A stretch of 64,000 nt of DNA, taken from Perca fluviatilis. Taxonomy: Eukaryota > Chordata > Actinopteri > Perciformes > Percidae. The DNA lies in NCBI RefSeq assembly GCF_010015445.1, contig NC_053115.1, positions 8,081,576 to 8,145,575 on the forward strand, given 5' to 3'. Below the pieces are notes generated by a model. The model was not told where the DNA came from. It did no database searches and saw only the letters and a list, made by a program, of their open reading frames with translations. The position numbers and the translations under genes are program-made. Positions 36,449 to 61,375 of this stretch are shown here, piece by piece. Within the stretch, counting starts at the first letter, position 1. The number at the start of each line of letters is the position of its first letter.

Positions 36449-39400
36449 GTACAGCTTTATCTCAACTAACGTAGACTTAAAGCCGCTGTGGGAATTTAAA
36501 TATTTCTGATGTTTTCACCCCCATTGGTAGTATTAAAAAAGATACCCCACCACATGGATTAACCAGGAAATACTGATGATGAATGATCTGAAAGCAACAC
36601 AGAGACTGCATCAGTTTTCATAAGGATTGTGAAATTTTTCTGCAAAATGCCATCAGAATAATTAGCTAAAATAAAAGTTCCACACGTTTTGTTCATGAAA
36701 TGATTGGTTTGCATTTGCACTCGGACTGATTGCACCTTCTTTATATTATGCATTGGAATAATGTAATTGTAAGTGTTACAAACTCCCTTTGGAATCACGC
36801 AGTTAAGCTTTGACCCTATTGTTTGGATATGGCTTTGTCTTCTAATAAAACACCCACTATTCGTCCTTTTATCGCATCTCGGAAGAAGAAGTAGGAGAGG
36901 TCAGGAAATATAGTTGTGTCCATTCCTTTGATTTCAATTAGTCAGCTGAAGCACCAAAAACCCACTGGGGACTTAAAGGGATATAATCCTCTCCGGCTGT
37001 GTGTCTATCAATTAGCCACACCATTAATCCCCATGGCTTAATCTCATTAGATAGAGCGCCTTTAATGAGACACCCGGAGAGAAAGCAGTAAGGCAGGCGG
37101 TAAGAGAGAGGGAGAAAAATGAGGCGGTGGCAAGATGCAGGTAGGCCGTGTGGAGAGGTGATTACTAGGATGGAAGAGAGGGTCAGCAGAGAGAGAGAGG
37201 TATTCAAGCACAGCAGGGACAATGCATAACATTTAGAAAATGGTTTGGGGAAAAAAGGTTAAAAATGAGGTAGGGAAATAGATACTTAATCGTGTGTTGT
37301 CCATTATGGCCAGAAATTAGAGGAGTTGGCAATGGAGAGGGGGAGAAGACAGTAGAGGTGAACAGAGCTGATGGAGCATAGTGGACTAGTAAATGAGAGG
37401 TGCTTTTATTACTCATCTAAACTAGAATGTCCCAGTAATGAGAACATCCGGTAATAAATCTAAGTTCACCTTTACTGTAGTGAATAGTGATTTTGCTATT
37501 TACCAGGCAGAATTGCGGACCTATGTTAATAAGAGAGTCATCAGAGGTGGGCTCCACTGCTCTGCAATAATAATCAAGTTAGTAAAAGGTCGTCTTGGTC
37601 ATAGCCAGTCGGCAGATAAAGAGATTAACTTCAGAGAAGGTTTCTTCGATGGGCACTTGGTTTTCCTGTGGCAGACAGCCGCAGTGAATGAAGAAAGCAA
37701 ACTCAAGTTGCCCCCTTGATAAATGGCGTATATACTGAGAGCTTTGCTGCTGGCTTTCAGCCAGTGCCTTGTGTGTTGCAAATAAAGTTCTCGTCTTCAA
37801 ACATGTCCAAGTCTGGCTTTTTTAATTTCCTCTTTATATAGCCAGTGAGTCTCTTGGGTCGGTGCTGGGAAAAAGTCCAATCTGAAAACCCCCACCGGAT
37901 GTTGGTTCTGATGCCGGCTGTGTGATCAACTGTTCCTAGTTTAGTGTTGATGTTGATATTCAGCAAAGGTAGCGCCCAGGATAGGCGGGCTCTGCTGGCT
38001 GCTTTTCTGCTGACAGCACTCTGAGCATCCTGCTATTTCAGGGCTTGGTCTAAAACGAGATCAAGGCAGCAGAATAAATTTGATGTTCCTGCTGCAAGTG
38101 GGGGAGAGAATATCTACTGTTTAACGACCAGCCATTTATGATATGAATGGCTGGTCCAGCGGAGGCACTTTGCTGTTGTCAAGACAGGGTTTTTATATCC
38201 GTCAGGGCTGAAACACTGTCTGTGCATTATCAAACAGAATTTGAAAAGAGAATTTCCTGCAAATCATGATTGCTTTTTAGTGGAGTGTCTTATCAATAAA
38301 AGTCCTTTTTACTCCCCTCCATTTATTTGACAGCTATTGTTACTGTCAGTGAAATAAATGCACTCAGTGAAGTAACTGTTATATTAGCAGTTCGTAGTAG
38401 TATTGTAGAAAGACTGGCTTACCAACTGGGTAAAGCAGGTATGCATAGTGATGAGGTAATGTATTTATTTCTGGCTATGTAAGATAAATAACTAGAATAT
38501 GACCATGGTGAAACAAAGTCGACTTTGTTTTAGCCACCAACATAAATTCTCATATTGATGTACGTCTCGCAATGTGTTTTTAATAAATAAAATAGACGTA
38601 TTACATACCTGCCTAGGAGAAAGAGGGCCAATTCAGGATTTGTTTTGAATCATTTCAAATCCTGCAATTCTCTCTATCTGTTGAATGACCGACCAAAGTT
38701 GACTCGTGTTCGCGCCCGCGCCAGATCTCTGTTCCATTGGCATTTTTTTGTTCTTCGATCGGTCAATTATTTTCTTTTTCTCTTTGTTGATCCTGCCCCA
38801 GTATCAGCCATAATAACCACAAAATATAACGTCAAAAATAAAAAAATCTCTGGAGAAAAATCTCCTCCTGGTTCCTTTTAACTGGCTTACGTACTTCTCA
38901 CTGCGAAACTTTGCCTAGGAAAATGTAAACACAGTCTCTGCGTGACGTCAATCCTTTCGTCTGATTTTGCGGGGAATCGGAGCCAGTGACAGGCATTAAA
39001 AATAACTATATAGAAATATGCGATATTCTCGCTAAAGGTCTCGTTTGCTTAGAGGCATCGGTATTAAATTGAGACTATTTCATAACCAGTGAAAAAACAA
39101 CTCCTTGTAGCTGCTTTAATGTTGTTAAACACGCTTGTGCCTTTTCTACTCTGACATGTCAAAATTGCTGCCTGACAAAGGTCTATTTTGCATTTCATTT
39201 CATTTCATATTCCTAAATTAACTTTTTTCAAACAAATGAGCACACAGTTGCTAACACACCGCACTATTATTCCAGCACGGAAGGACTGGTTGATTTCTGC
39301 ATCACTGGGCAAATAACTGAGCTGCTTACCAGTTAACGTATTAATAATGTATAACACTGAGAAAGGATGTATGAGTGCTTTCACTTGTGATACATAAGTA

Positions 39401-40867
39401 CATTTTGCTGCTTATACTTATGTAGTTGTTCTTCAGCAAAATTCTTCAGGGGGCACTCCAACTACTTTACTCATGAAGTTCAGTCTAGTGAAAGACACTA
39501 CTGTGTTGTATAATGTGAAATGTATTGAGTGTTTTTGGAGTCCGACCCAAACTGAAGACACAAAGTAAGGCTATCTCGGCCTCTGCCATTTCTTTTTTGT
39601 AATGTTTTTAATGTAATGACCCCCAGCTGTATGGAGGTGCAATATTAATCTTGGACATGTACTTGATCATTTTCACATTGTGATTGTGATTGTGAAAATG
39701 ATCTGAATACAACTTCCACTGCTGACAACTGAACCCTCTAATTATGAGTTTTAAAACTATGTTCACACAACTGCTTAAACTTGTCATATACAGGAACATC
39801 TATGATATAATCACTATTAATTATGCGTCATGGGATTGCCCTTGTGTTATAAGCCCATGAAACCTGTGGTGCTGCTGCTGGAGCTCTTTCAAAATCGACT
39901 TCCATTGTGTGATTACATGCTAGAGTGCAGTTGGAAATTCTAGCTGCATCCTCGAGCAGAGCGGCTGCTCTAATCAACTGGATGTAATTCTTCACCTTAG
40001 CCACAGGTTAAGTGCCTTCCCCGGGACACTGGCTACATGTCTAAATGTTAGGAGATGATTCCTTCGTAGCCAAGTCAGTCTCTGGTGTCCTTTAGGGTGC
40101 AATCAAGCTTCCATTCCCATCTGCCCCTCCATTTCCCTCTGTCAGCATCACTTCAGGAAGTCAGACCAAAGCTTACCATGAATAATGGATATATAGCACA
40201 CTCATTAGTATAAATAAATAATTGACCGCCACACGTGTGTAACAGAATTAATCTTGTAAATGTAATGATGATATTACAATAACATGACAGTTAGGAACAA
40301 CAACTTACGTTATCTGGCCGTGTGCCAAATGTAAGCCGCTTAGCTGCAGCATGATGACTTTGTTTGTGTCTTACAGTACATGTACATGTACATCGTATGT
40401 ATATAAACTCCTGTCTCCATCTTAAGAGCATCACTTTCATATGTTTAATAGTAATTACCCATGAAAGACATAACACCTTTGATACATAATTCATTTTTGT
40501 CTTAAAGGTGCATCAAGGTTAGATGAATTTCTTGGCCCAAGGCTGGTCATTTATATTCCTTTTTAACGTTCGTTTGTTAGTTAGTTTGTTTATTCTTTCT
40601 TTTCTCACTAATAGTTTGTATTGAGAAAAATAAAAACATCATTGTTTTTACATCATAGACCCTTCTCGTCATTAGTCTTTCATATAGTTTTGCAAATATA
40701 TGAGCACAAATTAAAATATAAAAAATATTTTAAAAAATAGTGCAGAGCTAAATAAGACGTGTAAACAGACAAGCAAACAATACAAAAGGGGGAAAAAAAG
40801 TGTTTTACTCTGATTCAAAATTTGCAGACATTTTATTTAATGTGGTTTATTATTTGGGTGAATCGAT

Positions 40868-41415
40868 CGGTCAGTCCAACACTTTGGTCCAGACTAAAAT
40901 AACTCGAGAAACGTTTGAATGGATTACCATGACATTCTGTACAGACATTTCTAGTGATCCTCTTGCCTTTTCCTCTAGAGCCACCATGAGGTTGACATTT
41001 TTGGTATTTAGTGTCTTAATGTCTTACCAACTATATTCTTGTGAGTTTTGGTACAGATATTCATGGTGCCCAGAGGATGAATCCTAAGGTCATCCCCTGA
41101 CTTTTGCTTTGAGGGCATCAGCAGGTCATAGTTTTCACTTATCCTGAGAAATACCTCAACTGCTACTGAATGGATTCCCACTACCCTTTTGGTGGCATAA
41201 TCAATTTGTCCAATACTTTAGTTTATGACAATAAAACTGTGCAAAACTAATGACATTCCCATCAGTCTCCCCTGGTAAATGTTATCATGCTAACCCGCTA
41301 AGCTAAGATGGTGAACATAGTAAACATACCTGCATTTTAGCATTGTCATTGTGAGCATGTTGCCATGCTAGAGTTAGCATTTAGCTCAATGTACCGCTGT
41401 GCCGCTGTGTTTTTC
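40868..41415. repeat. Interspersed repeat, family A, copy 3
   Basis: It shares 'cggtcagtccaacactttgg', 'ttcatggtgcccagaggatg', 'gtgaacatagtaaacat', 'agcattgtcattgtgagcat' and 'gttagcatttagctca' with the copies at 3128 and 17100. No terminal repeats identified. Confidence 0.65.
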
Positions 41416-44100
41416 AATGTGTGCCCTCCAATGTGTAGCCTACTACCACACTGGACACTTACATTAGTCAAGCAAGTTGTTAAAAAGGTTAAAGGATAAT
41501 AGTAAGATCAACTCGCTGATTGTTGACTACATTTAGTGAGATCACTGGGTTAAAATGCAAAAAGCCGTTTTGACTTTTACATCAGCCTGTGTCATGTGGC
41601 GTCTGGCACCTAGCTTGTTCGTTCCTGTGTGTGTCTAAGCGCGTGTCACACATTTCTCTGTGTGAACCACAGGTGTGTACGCTCAACACATTTTGGTGCC
41701 TGTCCCGCCTCATGCAGGAGATGACTTTGTAAATGGAGATGCTCTTCTCCTGTGGGCTAACAATGCTTGCTGCTTGACCTGATTCAGCTCCATTAAAGAG
41801 GCCAACAGGCTATTAACCCCTGTGTCAATACCTCACAGGTTTAGCCGCGCTTACAAACCCATTTCAGCAGCAGTCATAAACACTGGCCTTATTATAGTAT
41901 CTCTGGGCCAAAGCAGACTGCCCTGGTCGACCCCATAACAAAAGAGTCCTAAAGTCAGCATTAACCTGGGTGGAACAAGGGCACAGGCGCACAGGAAATG
42001 GACTTGCAAGGAGGTAAAAACTAATGAACTGTTGTTGCATGCTATATTTCAGGGTGTGATTATTCAGGAAAGAGCTGAAAATCATTCTCTTTCATTTCAG
42101 GATAAAAGTGGTTATAGGCTCCTGGATTTGTGCATCTTAATGAATGATAAAGTGCGGTGAATGGATCACAGTGTGCCACATCAGTTCATCCAAATCACAT
42201 TCTCATGTTCCTCCTCGGAGAGTTTTATTCATAAGCTCAAAGCTTAATCAACAATATGCAAGGAGGCGTTGAAAAGGATCAAATTAATTAACTGACTTTT
42301 AGTATTGCATTTGTCTCACAGCATGAATATGGTGGGATTACGAATGTAATTTTGAATTCACTGGTTTGCAAGTAATGTCAATAAAAAAAATATCACAACC
42401 TTCTTATTCATCTTGCTAGGGGTTTTACCTTAATACATATTTTCATAACCATCTGATTTGTGTGAGTAATGGGGGCAGGGGGAACTTTTATCAGCCTCTA
42501 ACCATCATTCAAACTTAGCCACACTGTGAGCAGAAACAAGCATTTTAAGAATTTCAGGCTAGAGATTTATCATGAAAGTGCAAGAGACACACCCTGCTGA
42601 GAAGTACTATCAGAGCAGTCAAATCCCATCTTGGAATCAGACAAAAACACCCATAGCTAAGAACAGACGAACAGTCAGAGGCATGGGGTGTGCCTGCACA
42701 CCCACACATACACAAATAAACTTGCTTTAAGTATGGTTTGTTATATAATCTCCCCCTAGGGTGAAAGCAAAAATGAACGAACGAACAATGAGTGTAACAA
42801 ATTAATAACAGCCCCCTTTAATAAATGTCATGGAAGGAAACGGTGATGTTACTTCTCTCTTCTTCCCTCTGGCAGGCTCAGGGTGTTTACCCAACACCCT
42901 CAGGTGCAGTGACTGAGACGTCGCTAGGCAACAGCACCATCCCTGTTGTTGCTCTGCCTCTGGCACTCAAGTGGGAGCTTATGTGGACTTAACTCTGAAA
43001 GAGCAGCAGTGTTGAGGAGTGGAAGGAGGATTACCAGGAAAAATATTGGATTGGGCAGAGGCACAAGGGTCGAGGCCTTACCTGAGTCACCACCATCACC
43101 AGACAGACGCCACGAGGGACCGTCAGGCCACGCCGCTTCTGTATTCACAACTGAATGCCTGGCTTTTATCCAGCTCTACTTTCAGCAGCACAATGCTGTG
43201 ATATTATTTTCAATCCAGACTGTTTCTGTCTCCCTTTGTCCCTAATATTATGCTTTTTGGGAGCGCCTGACAGTTTGGCCAAGTAGTCTGTAATGTGCGT
43301 GTCCAGCAGAGCAAAGCATGAACATGTGAACACTAAGCTCACCCTAATGTAACAAGGTAATATTAACTATAAATAAGAACCTGATGTTTCAGTTCACTCA
43401 GCTACGGGAGAATCCTGTAATGGGGTAAAATTGCCACCTAGTGGCTCCCAGATGTACTTTGATTATAGAAAATGAAATTGTGGCTCATCACCACTGATGA
43501 CTCCAAATACACACTTATTGTTCCTCTTTGGTCAACGCTGATACAAAAGCTGTTCCCAATCATTGCAACATCAGGCAACTGTCCCCGTGGCAGAATGGCC
43601 TAATTATTTCCAGCCCATGGTTGTGGTGAATGTTAGCAGCTGATGTTGCAGCTGTTGCCAATGCATGTGTAGGGCTGATAATGGAGATGGACTCAAACAA
43701 GAAAGCCAAACAAAGCACAGCACAGACTGGTTGCAGACTGCGTGTAAGTGCGATTTCATTCTAGGTTGAGAGATGTGTGTTCTGCTCATGGGAGTGGTGC
43801 TCAGTAGATGTCTACTATATAGACCCAGGGGACACAAGCTGTGTACTACATGCGGTATCACAGATGTTAGAGGATTAAGTGGAATTATCTGTGAACAGGT
43901 AGAGTAAGGAAGAATTAAAGGCATTTAGCTCATTCATGTGCAAAGCCATGTGCAATATCCTCAGTGCTACATGCAGTACACATCCAGACGTTATCATAAT
44001 GCAATGCTGCCCCCTAGTGCAACACAATACAATTCAAACAAAAAAAACTGACTGAAACCTCTTTAAACACCAAACCAAACCAGTTACTGTAAAACCATTA

Positions 44101-44106
44101 TTTATT
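44101..44106 (-). terminator. taf4: taf4 polyadenylation signal, distal
   Basis: AATAAA on the minus strand (forward tttatt) followed by 'actggtttggtttggtgttt', a typical GU-rich downstream element. Confidence 0.6.
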
Positions 44107-45111
44107 CAAACTTTTCAATAGAGAAAATTTGTTTGTTTTTCTTTATGCCGTATGGGTAAATTCTATACAAAACCATGTGTAAAACTAGGTGTAACATTTA
44201 CAAATATACAGGAAGAAACTCCACTTAAGTCAGTCACTATTATAAGAGAGTAAAAATGTGTGTTGGTGGGCAGCTAGAAAAATAGAAATCACTTTCAGGT
44301 AGATGTATGTTTGGTATAGCAATACGGGTTAAAAGTCTTCTGAAACCTATTCAAGTTTTAGAAACCAATACATGTCAAACTAATTTTAAAAAGAACAATT
44401 TCAAAGATTTAAAAACAAAAACACCTCTCTACACGCACTGAAATCTATAAACCCAACAAAATTGTCAAAACTGATTTTAAACATATCCTATGCCGTTAAA
44501 TGCATTGCGTTTTGAATTTAAGCTACAAACAACTGAGGTGTCACATGAAATCAAATAAATAACTAAACATGAATTCAAGCTTAAGTTTAGTAAATAAATA
44601 TGCAAAAAAATAATCAAGTAAAGTAATGGAGATGTGAACTACTGCGTCATGAGTTACAGCAGGGTTAATTGCTTCGGGATGGCTATATGGCTTATTCATA
44701 GTTAGGAAGGCAACTCAGTAGGTTACACAGTTTGGAGTTTAAACTCATTCAGTTAAATCAAAAATAAAATCATCATTCAGTAAAATTAGTCTGTGGTCTA
44801 ATAAAACAAATGTTAGGATTTCAATTGCTTTAAAGTCTAATGCACATACAAATAATCCGAAAGAGACGGTACGGTGTGACAGTGCATAATTGTACAATAA
44901 CTTCCTCATAACATATAATCCATTTTTTGCATTTGATTGAAACATTGTACGGGGTAAATAGTAGCATTAGTCCAGTAATGCTTGTGAAGCAAAGTAGGCA
45001 TTATTTGAGGAGAGAGGTAGAGAGGCCATCCAATGTGGCTACCACTGTACTTCAGGTTATCAGGTATATCTGAAAAAACCGGAAATGTGCCAATAATACG
45101 CTGCTCTCCTC

Positions 45112-45117
45112 TTTATT
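45112..45117 (-). terminator. taf4: taf4 polyadenylation signal, proximal candidate
   Basis: AATAAA on the minus strand about 75 nt after the stop, with no strong GU element following. Confidence 0.35.
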
Positions 45118-45192
45118 TATAAAAGTCTCTTATGCTTTCTCTGTGGTGGGAGCGGTTGGTCTCTCCACACACTCTCCCCTCTGACATCAAGC

Positions 45193-57739
<12,547 letters not shown>

Positions 57740-58861
57740 CTTCACACTCTTGCGAGATTGTGAGAGAAGAGAGGGGACTTACCAACTGACGTGCGCGTGC
57801 GTACAACAACTAAACGTCTCCGTGCAGGGATTTCGGCGAGTTATGATTGGCTGTTCCACATTCTAAAAGGCGGTACCAATGGCTTCAGCTGTCATTCCAG
57901 GGGATGCATGAGACGGTACAGCACCGTGTCGGAGACGAATATCTCTTCATCATATGTTACATTGTCGGCTTCTTTGTTATGCCATCACCATAGCTGTTCC
58001 GTTTTAGAATTGTATCGTGTGACTGTTGGTAGAATAATAACGTGGTTTACAATAACCCAACACACCAAATTTCTGAGTTTACTCACTCTTGATGCGCTGT
58101 GCAAGATGGCTGCAGTGTTTTGGCCAACCAGCGAAGTTGCTTCTGTAAAGAATCGTTTGAGGGCGCCCCACCCTCCTTTTAGAGAGGAAATATTGTAGGA
58201 GTGCTGTCAGCAGTCATGGGACTGCGCTGACTTTTAGATAAAATGCACAGTACAAATAAAGTATGTTTACTTAAATTTTGCGAATAAACTGTTGTACTAC
58301 TTAGACAATATATGCTAACATGAAAAGGGAAACTCAAAAAGGAAATTTCACGTAGGTTTTATAATTGATATTGTGAAATGGGAATTTGAAAATGAAAATG
58401 TGAAAGAGGAAATAATAGCTCAGTGCATTTCCAAACTGCCATTTCGCAATATCTAATTTAATGTTAGGACTTGATTATATAGCCTTTAGGGCATATACAT
58501 TTTTTTTTTTTGGGGTAAAGTTCACTCTATAGTGGCACGTGGGAATGTAAGTGGGACAGATAAACCCTGAATCATTATAAATGTTAAACCACCACTGCTG
58601 TCTTCCTCAATCTCCTCAGGTAGCCAGTGTGGCCTGCCCGTGTGTCTTTGCGGTGTACGCCAGCTGGCTAAAGAAACGTACCCTGTTTTACACGCAGGTG
58701 AGCCAGCAGTAAAGAGGTGCGTCACTGGCAAGCTTATAAAGCGAACAGGTGCCCGCTAATTGGGCACTAGCTGATTAGTTCCAGTGTGGTGTGTGTCGTG
58801 GTTTAATGGTCTGTGATTTAGCCGCTGCTTTTCAATTTGAAGACATATTTTCGCTGTAAAC
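57740..58861. promoter_or_regulatory. Divergent promoter region of taf4 and lsm14b
   Basis: About 1.1 kb between the two head-to-head start codons. Next to taf4 is a near-palindromic TCTTGCGAGA (57748-57757), one base from the TCTCGCGAGA element of many housekeeping promoters, and the flanking sequence is CpG-containing. A TATA-like box lies on the lsm14b side. No open frame with a known family. Confidence 0.55.
58735..58740 (+). promoter_or_regulatory. lsm14b: Possible TATA box of lsm14b
   Basis: TATAAA followed by gcg, 122 nt before the lsm14b ATG. Transcription about 30 nt downstream would give a 5' UTR of about 95 nt. Position-based inference only. Confidence 0.35.
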
Positions 58862-58988
58862 ATGAGTGCTGGAGGAGGGACCCCTTACATTGGCAGTAAA
58901 ATCAGTTTGATATCCAAGGCGCAGATCCGGTATGAGGGAATATTGTCGTCTGTCGACACAGACAGGTCCACGGTTGCATTAGCCAAAG
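58862..58988 (+). CDS. lsm14b: lsm14b exon 1: LSm domain start
   Basis: ATG, then [41 protein letters not shown]. Donor gtaggt, leaves in phase 1. Confidence 0.97.
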
Positions 58989-60967
58989 GTAGGTTGATTG
59001 GCCTTCTAGCGCCACGTGTTTTTCTCTTTGACAATTTTACCTCGAGTTGTGAACCACTTAATGTAGCCTAGAGTGACCTTGCAGTAGCTTATGCAGGATG
59101 TAGCTGAACAAAACCTAACTTTTTTTTTTCAAACTAACTTTATTTCCCAACAGTTAAATCCTATGGGACAGAGGACCGACACTCCGATAGACCAGTGCCC
59201 CCCAAAGATGAAATTTATGAATTCATAATCTTCAGAGGAAGTGACATCAAAGACATCACTGTGTCTGAGCCACCAAAACCACACCATGGACTGCCTCGTG
59301 ACCCTGCTATTGTGCAGGTGTGTGGTTCTGAGATTGGCTGACTTTAAAAAAAAAAAAAAACATGAGAAATTACAACTAGATGCATTTGGTAATAATCAAA
59401 AGTTGAATCACAAGATATTTTGTCTTTTTTTGATTTTAGTCATCCATGGGCAGCTCCCCTGCTGCTTATCACCCACGCTGGAGTTCATACAGAGACATGA
59501 TGCCCACCTACAACCAGCTGGCTGCTACTTCTCTACTCAACCAGCAGTACAATGCAGCACTGGGCCTAGGTACAGTAATAATGGATTTGTTTGGACACGG
59601 ATGTATCTGTGTCGAATTAGGCTTTTTTATTTTTTTTTCCCCAGCACTGTGGAGTGTCAGTGGCTGTTTCTCACCTGTATCTGCAGTTGATCAAGCCCCA
59701 CCATGTTTGTTCCTGCTCCCTCAGTACCAGGACTTCACAGCATCCCAGCCAGGAGAGTTCCCATGGTCGAGCAGGCCGTCCAAACCGTGCCTTCGGCTGG
59801 TGCTGCCCAGAAAAAAGGGAGGACTGCAACCCAGCCACAGGTCAGGCAGCCTGTTCGTCCAACACAGCGCTCTCTCCAGGTTCAGAAGGAGAACATACCT
59901 ACCACTAAGCAAAGTCAGTGGCTCATAACATACAGGATAAATCACTAATTGGTTTCTTGCATTGCTTCTATTGTTAATCCAGCTCAAGAAAACAACTTAA
60001 ACAGGTCATTTATTTATTTAGGTCGAGGACCATCTCAGCCAAGTGCAGCAAAGGTTCAAGGCCAAGGCACAGAGGACCAGAAACCAAGGCAGAAACAAGG
60101 TATTAAAATTCGAAATGCACGCAAGCCATTTCTTACTGAAAGAATGGAATTTGTTTTGCCTTGACAGTTTGTTTCATCGGAGGTTAGAAGTACTGTACAA
60201 GTTTTTAGTAAACACATTGCTCATCTGTCTGTAAGAAATGTAAATATTAAAAGACTGTGTGAAACAGTTTTCAATGGTTACTAAAGCGTTTTCACAGTAG
60301 TGTTTGTGGCATTTGTCTGAACTCTTTCTGGTGCTCACATTAAGGTAGTCGCAGGTCCAGGAATCGAAGCAGAGGCCAACTTCTTGTGAAAGACTCAAAG
60401 GCCACAACCTTGCAGTTTGAGTCGGATTTTGATTTTGAAACTGCACATGCTCAGTTTAAAGATGATATCACGAAGGAGGTTGTGGGTATGTTTATTTCAT
60501 AGGAGATCGGTCAATTAAGTTTCAGTGCACATCATACAGAAGCACTTCATGGTATGTATGTATGCATTTGGATTTTGTGAATTGCTGCAGTTGAAAAGGT
60601 GGATTCAGGGGTGGCCCAGGACAGCCAGGGTATGGAGGAGGAGGACACTCTTGGAGCGAAGTACTACGACAAAGCCAAATGTTTCTTTGACAATATCTCA
60701 TCAGACCTTAAGCCCAGGTGATTGTGTAACTTTTTGCAGTTGGTTACTTCAGCGGTTTATCATGCTCAACAATATAATTGACTTTTTTTTTTTTTTTTTT
60801 GCGTCCCTAGGAGAACCACCTGGGCGGAGGAGAAAAAGTTGAACATGGAAACATTTGGAGTGCCCGGCCGCTTCCTGAGAGGCAGAGGATTCAGGGGCAG
60901 AGGACGCAGAGGGCAGAGCGCCACTGAGCAGCGACCCCTCCCAAAAATTGGTGGTGGGAGGGTGTGA
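58862..60967 (+). CDS. lsm14b: LSM14 homolog B (RAP55B), complete eight-exon model
   Basis: Cytoplasmic RNP protein of the Scd6/RAP55 family that represses translation and takes part in P-bodies and maternal mRNA storage by binding DDX6 and 4E-T. Exons: 58862-58988, 59154-59317, 59440-59569, 59725-59913, 60022-60099, 60345-60485, 60591-60717, 60811-60967; phases join to give 370 residues. Domains: LSm domain (about 5-82: [31 protein letters not shown]), PMVEQAVQT motif, FDF box ([16 protein letters not shown]), FFD box ([15 protein letters not shown]), TFG box ([11 protein letters not shown]) and a short [12 protein letters not shown] tail ending GGGRV. LSM14B is favoured over LSM14A by [33 protein letters not shown] and the end GRV. 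Human LSM14B is of similar length (about 385). Confidence 0.96.
59154..59317 (+). CDS. lsm14b: lsm14b exon 2: LSm domain end
   Basis: Acceptor tttcccaacag, donor gtgtgt. It encodes [40 protein letters not shown] and [15 protein letters not shown]. Confidence 0.97.
59440..59569 (+). CDS. lsm14b: lsm14b exon 3
   Basis: Acceptor ttgattttag, donor gtacag, leaves in phase 1. It encodes [43 protein letters not shown], matching the human LAASSLLSQQYAASLGLG segment. Confidence 0.95.
59725..59913 (+). CDS. lsm14b: lsm14b exon 4
   Basis: Acceptor gctccctcag, donor gtcagt (weak). It encodes [40 protein letters not shown] and [20 protein letters not shown], leaving one base. The PMVEQAVQT core is conserved in LSM14A and LSM14B. 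Confidence 0.92.
60022..60099 (+). CDS. lsm14b: lsm14b exon 5
   Basis: Acceptor ttatttatttag, donor gtatta. It enters completing a Ser codon and encodes [25 protein letters not shown], leaving phase 1. Low complexity, but in phase with its neighbours. Confidence 0.85.
60345..60485 (+). CDS. lsm14b: lsm14b exon 6: FDF box
   Basis: Acceptor ctcacattaag, donor gtatgt. It encodes the Arg/Ser-rich [20 protein letters not shown], then [26 protein letters not shown]. The FDF box binds DDX6. Confidence 0.96.
60591..60717 (+). CDS. lsm14b: lsm14b exon 7: FFD box
   Basis: Acceptor attgctgcag, donor gtgatt. It encodes [42 protein letters not shown] and two bases of an Arg codon. Confidence 0.96.
60811..60967 (+). 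CDS. lsm14b: lsm14b exon 8: TFG box and RGG tail
   Basis: Acceptor gcgtccctag after a long T run. It encodes [52 protein letters not shown] and TGA. Confidence 0.97.
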
Positions 60968-61375
60968 AGGCTTTTCTTTTTGTTAACATTTTCTGTAAAT
61001 ATTGTAGTCTTCTACTTATTTAAAAAGTACCTCCCTTTTTTCCCCTTTGAAGCTAAGATTTTTTTTTTTTTTCTCCGTCCCAAATTTGCATTCAGGGAAT
61101 TCTGTACTTTGAAGATTTATTATATGAAATGAGAAAGCAATTTCTTTGCATCAAGCAGCTGTGTGCTAGAAGCAAATGTATTAATTGGTAAAATGCAATG
61201 GAATTTAGGCCAGCAGGCAGATAATTTAGTTTTTGCTAAGTGTATTTAACTTGACTGTAACTCCAAGTTGCTTTTGGAGGACAGCTGTACTTTACTTTTT
61301 TTTTTGTCCCACTTCTAAAATAGAAACTGGAGGACTTTGTAACAGTTGCTATTAAATAACATATGATTAACAGAA
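60968..61375 (+). other. lsm14b: lsm14b 3' UTR (inferred extent)
   Basis: T-rich non-coding sequence. No AATAAA was found close by; ATTAAA at 61351-61356 is followed by 'gtaaattgttgttgg', so it is the best candidate signal. The UTR may extend further. Confidence 0.35.

Larger units (their letters stand above)
34456..44089. other. Intergenic region between convergent cdh4 and taf4
   Basis: About 9.6 kb. The left part holds the helicase-fragment repeat (34603-35615) and a foldback element (35614-36448). Family-A repeat copy 3 lies at 40868-41415. The stretches 36930-37100 and 41690-42110 are free of obvious repeats and rich in short homeodomain-like cores, so may be conserved non-coding DNA. 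No open frame longer than 100 codons with a recognisable family was found. Confidence 0.8.
44090..45192 (-). other. taf4: taf4 3' UTR (inferred extent)
   Basis: AT-rich non-coding sequence after the TAG stop at 45193-45195. A distal AATAAA (44101-44106) with a strong GT-rich downstream element suggests a UTR of about 1.1 kb. A proximal signal at 45112-45117 would give a very short one. Confidence 0.55.

Noticed and set aside
37438..37719. 93-codon plus-strand frame in the intergenic region
   Set aside because: No recognisable domain, no splice or promoter context, and an overlapping minus-strand frame of similar length.
59446..59928. 160-codon frame across lsm14b exons 3-4 and the intron between
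   Set aside because: It continues through the intron in a frame that does not match exon 4; the spliced reading fits the LSM14B family.
58862..60967. Assignment to lsm14a
   Set aside because: [21 protein letters not shown] and the GRV end match LSM14B, and the synteny agrees.
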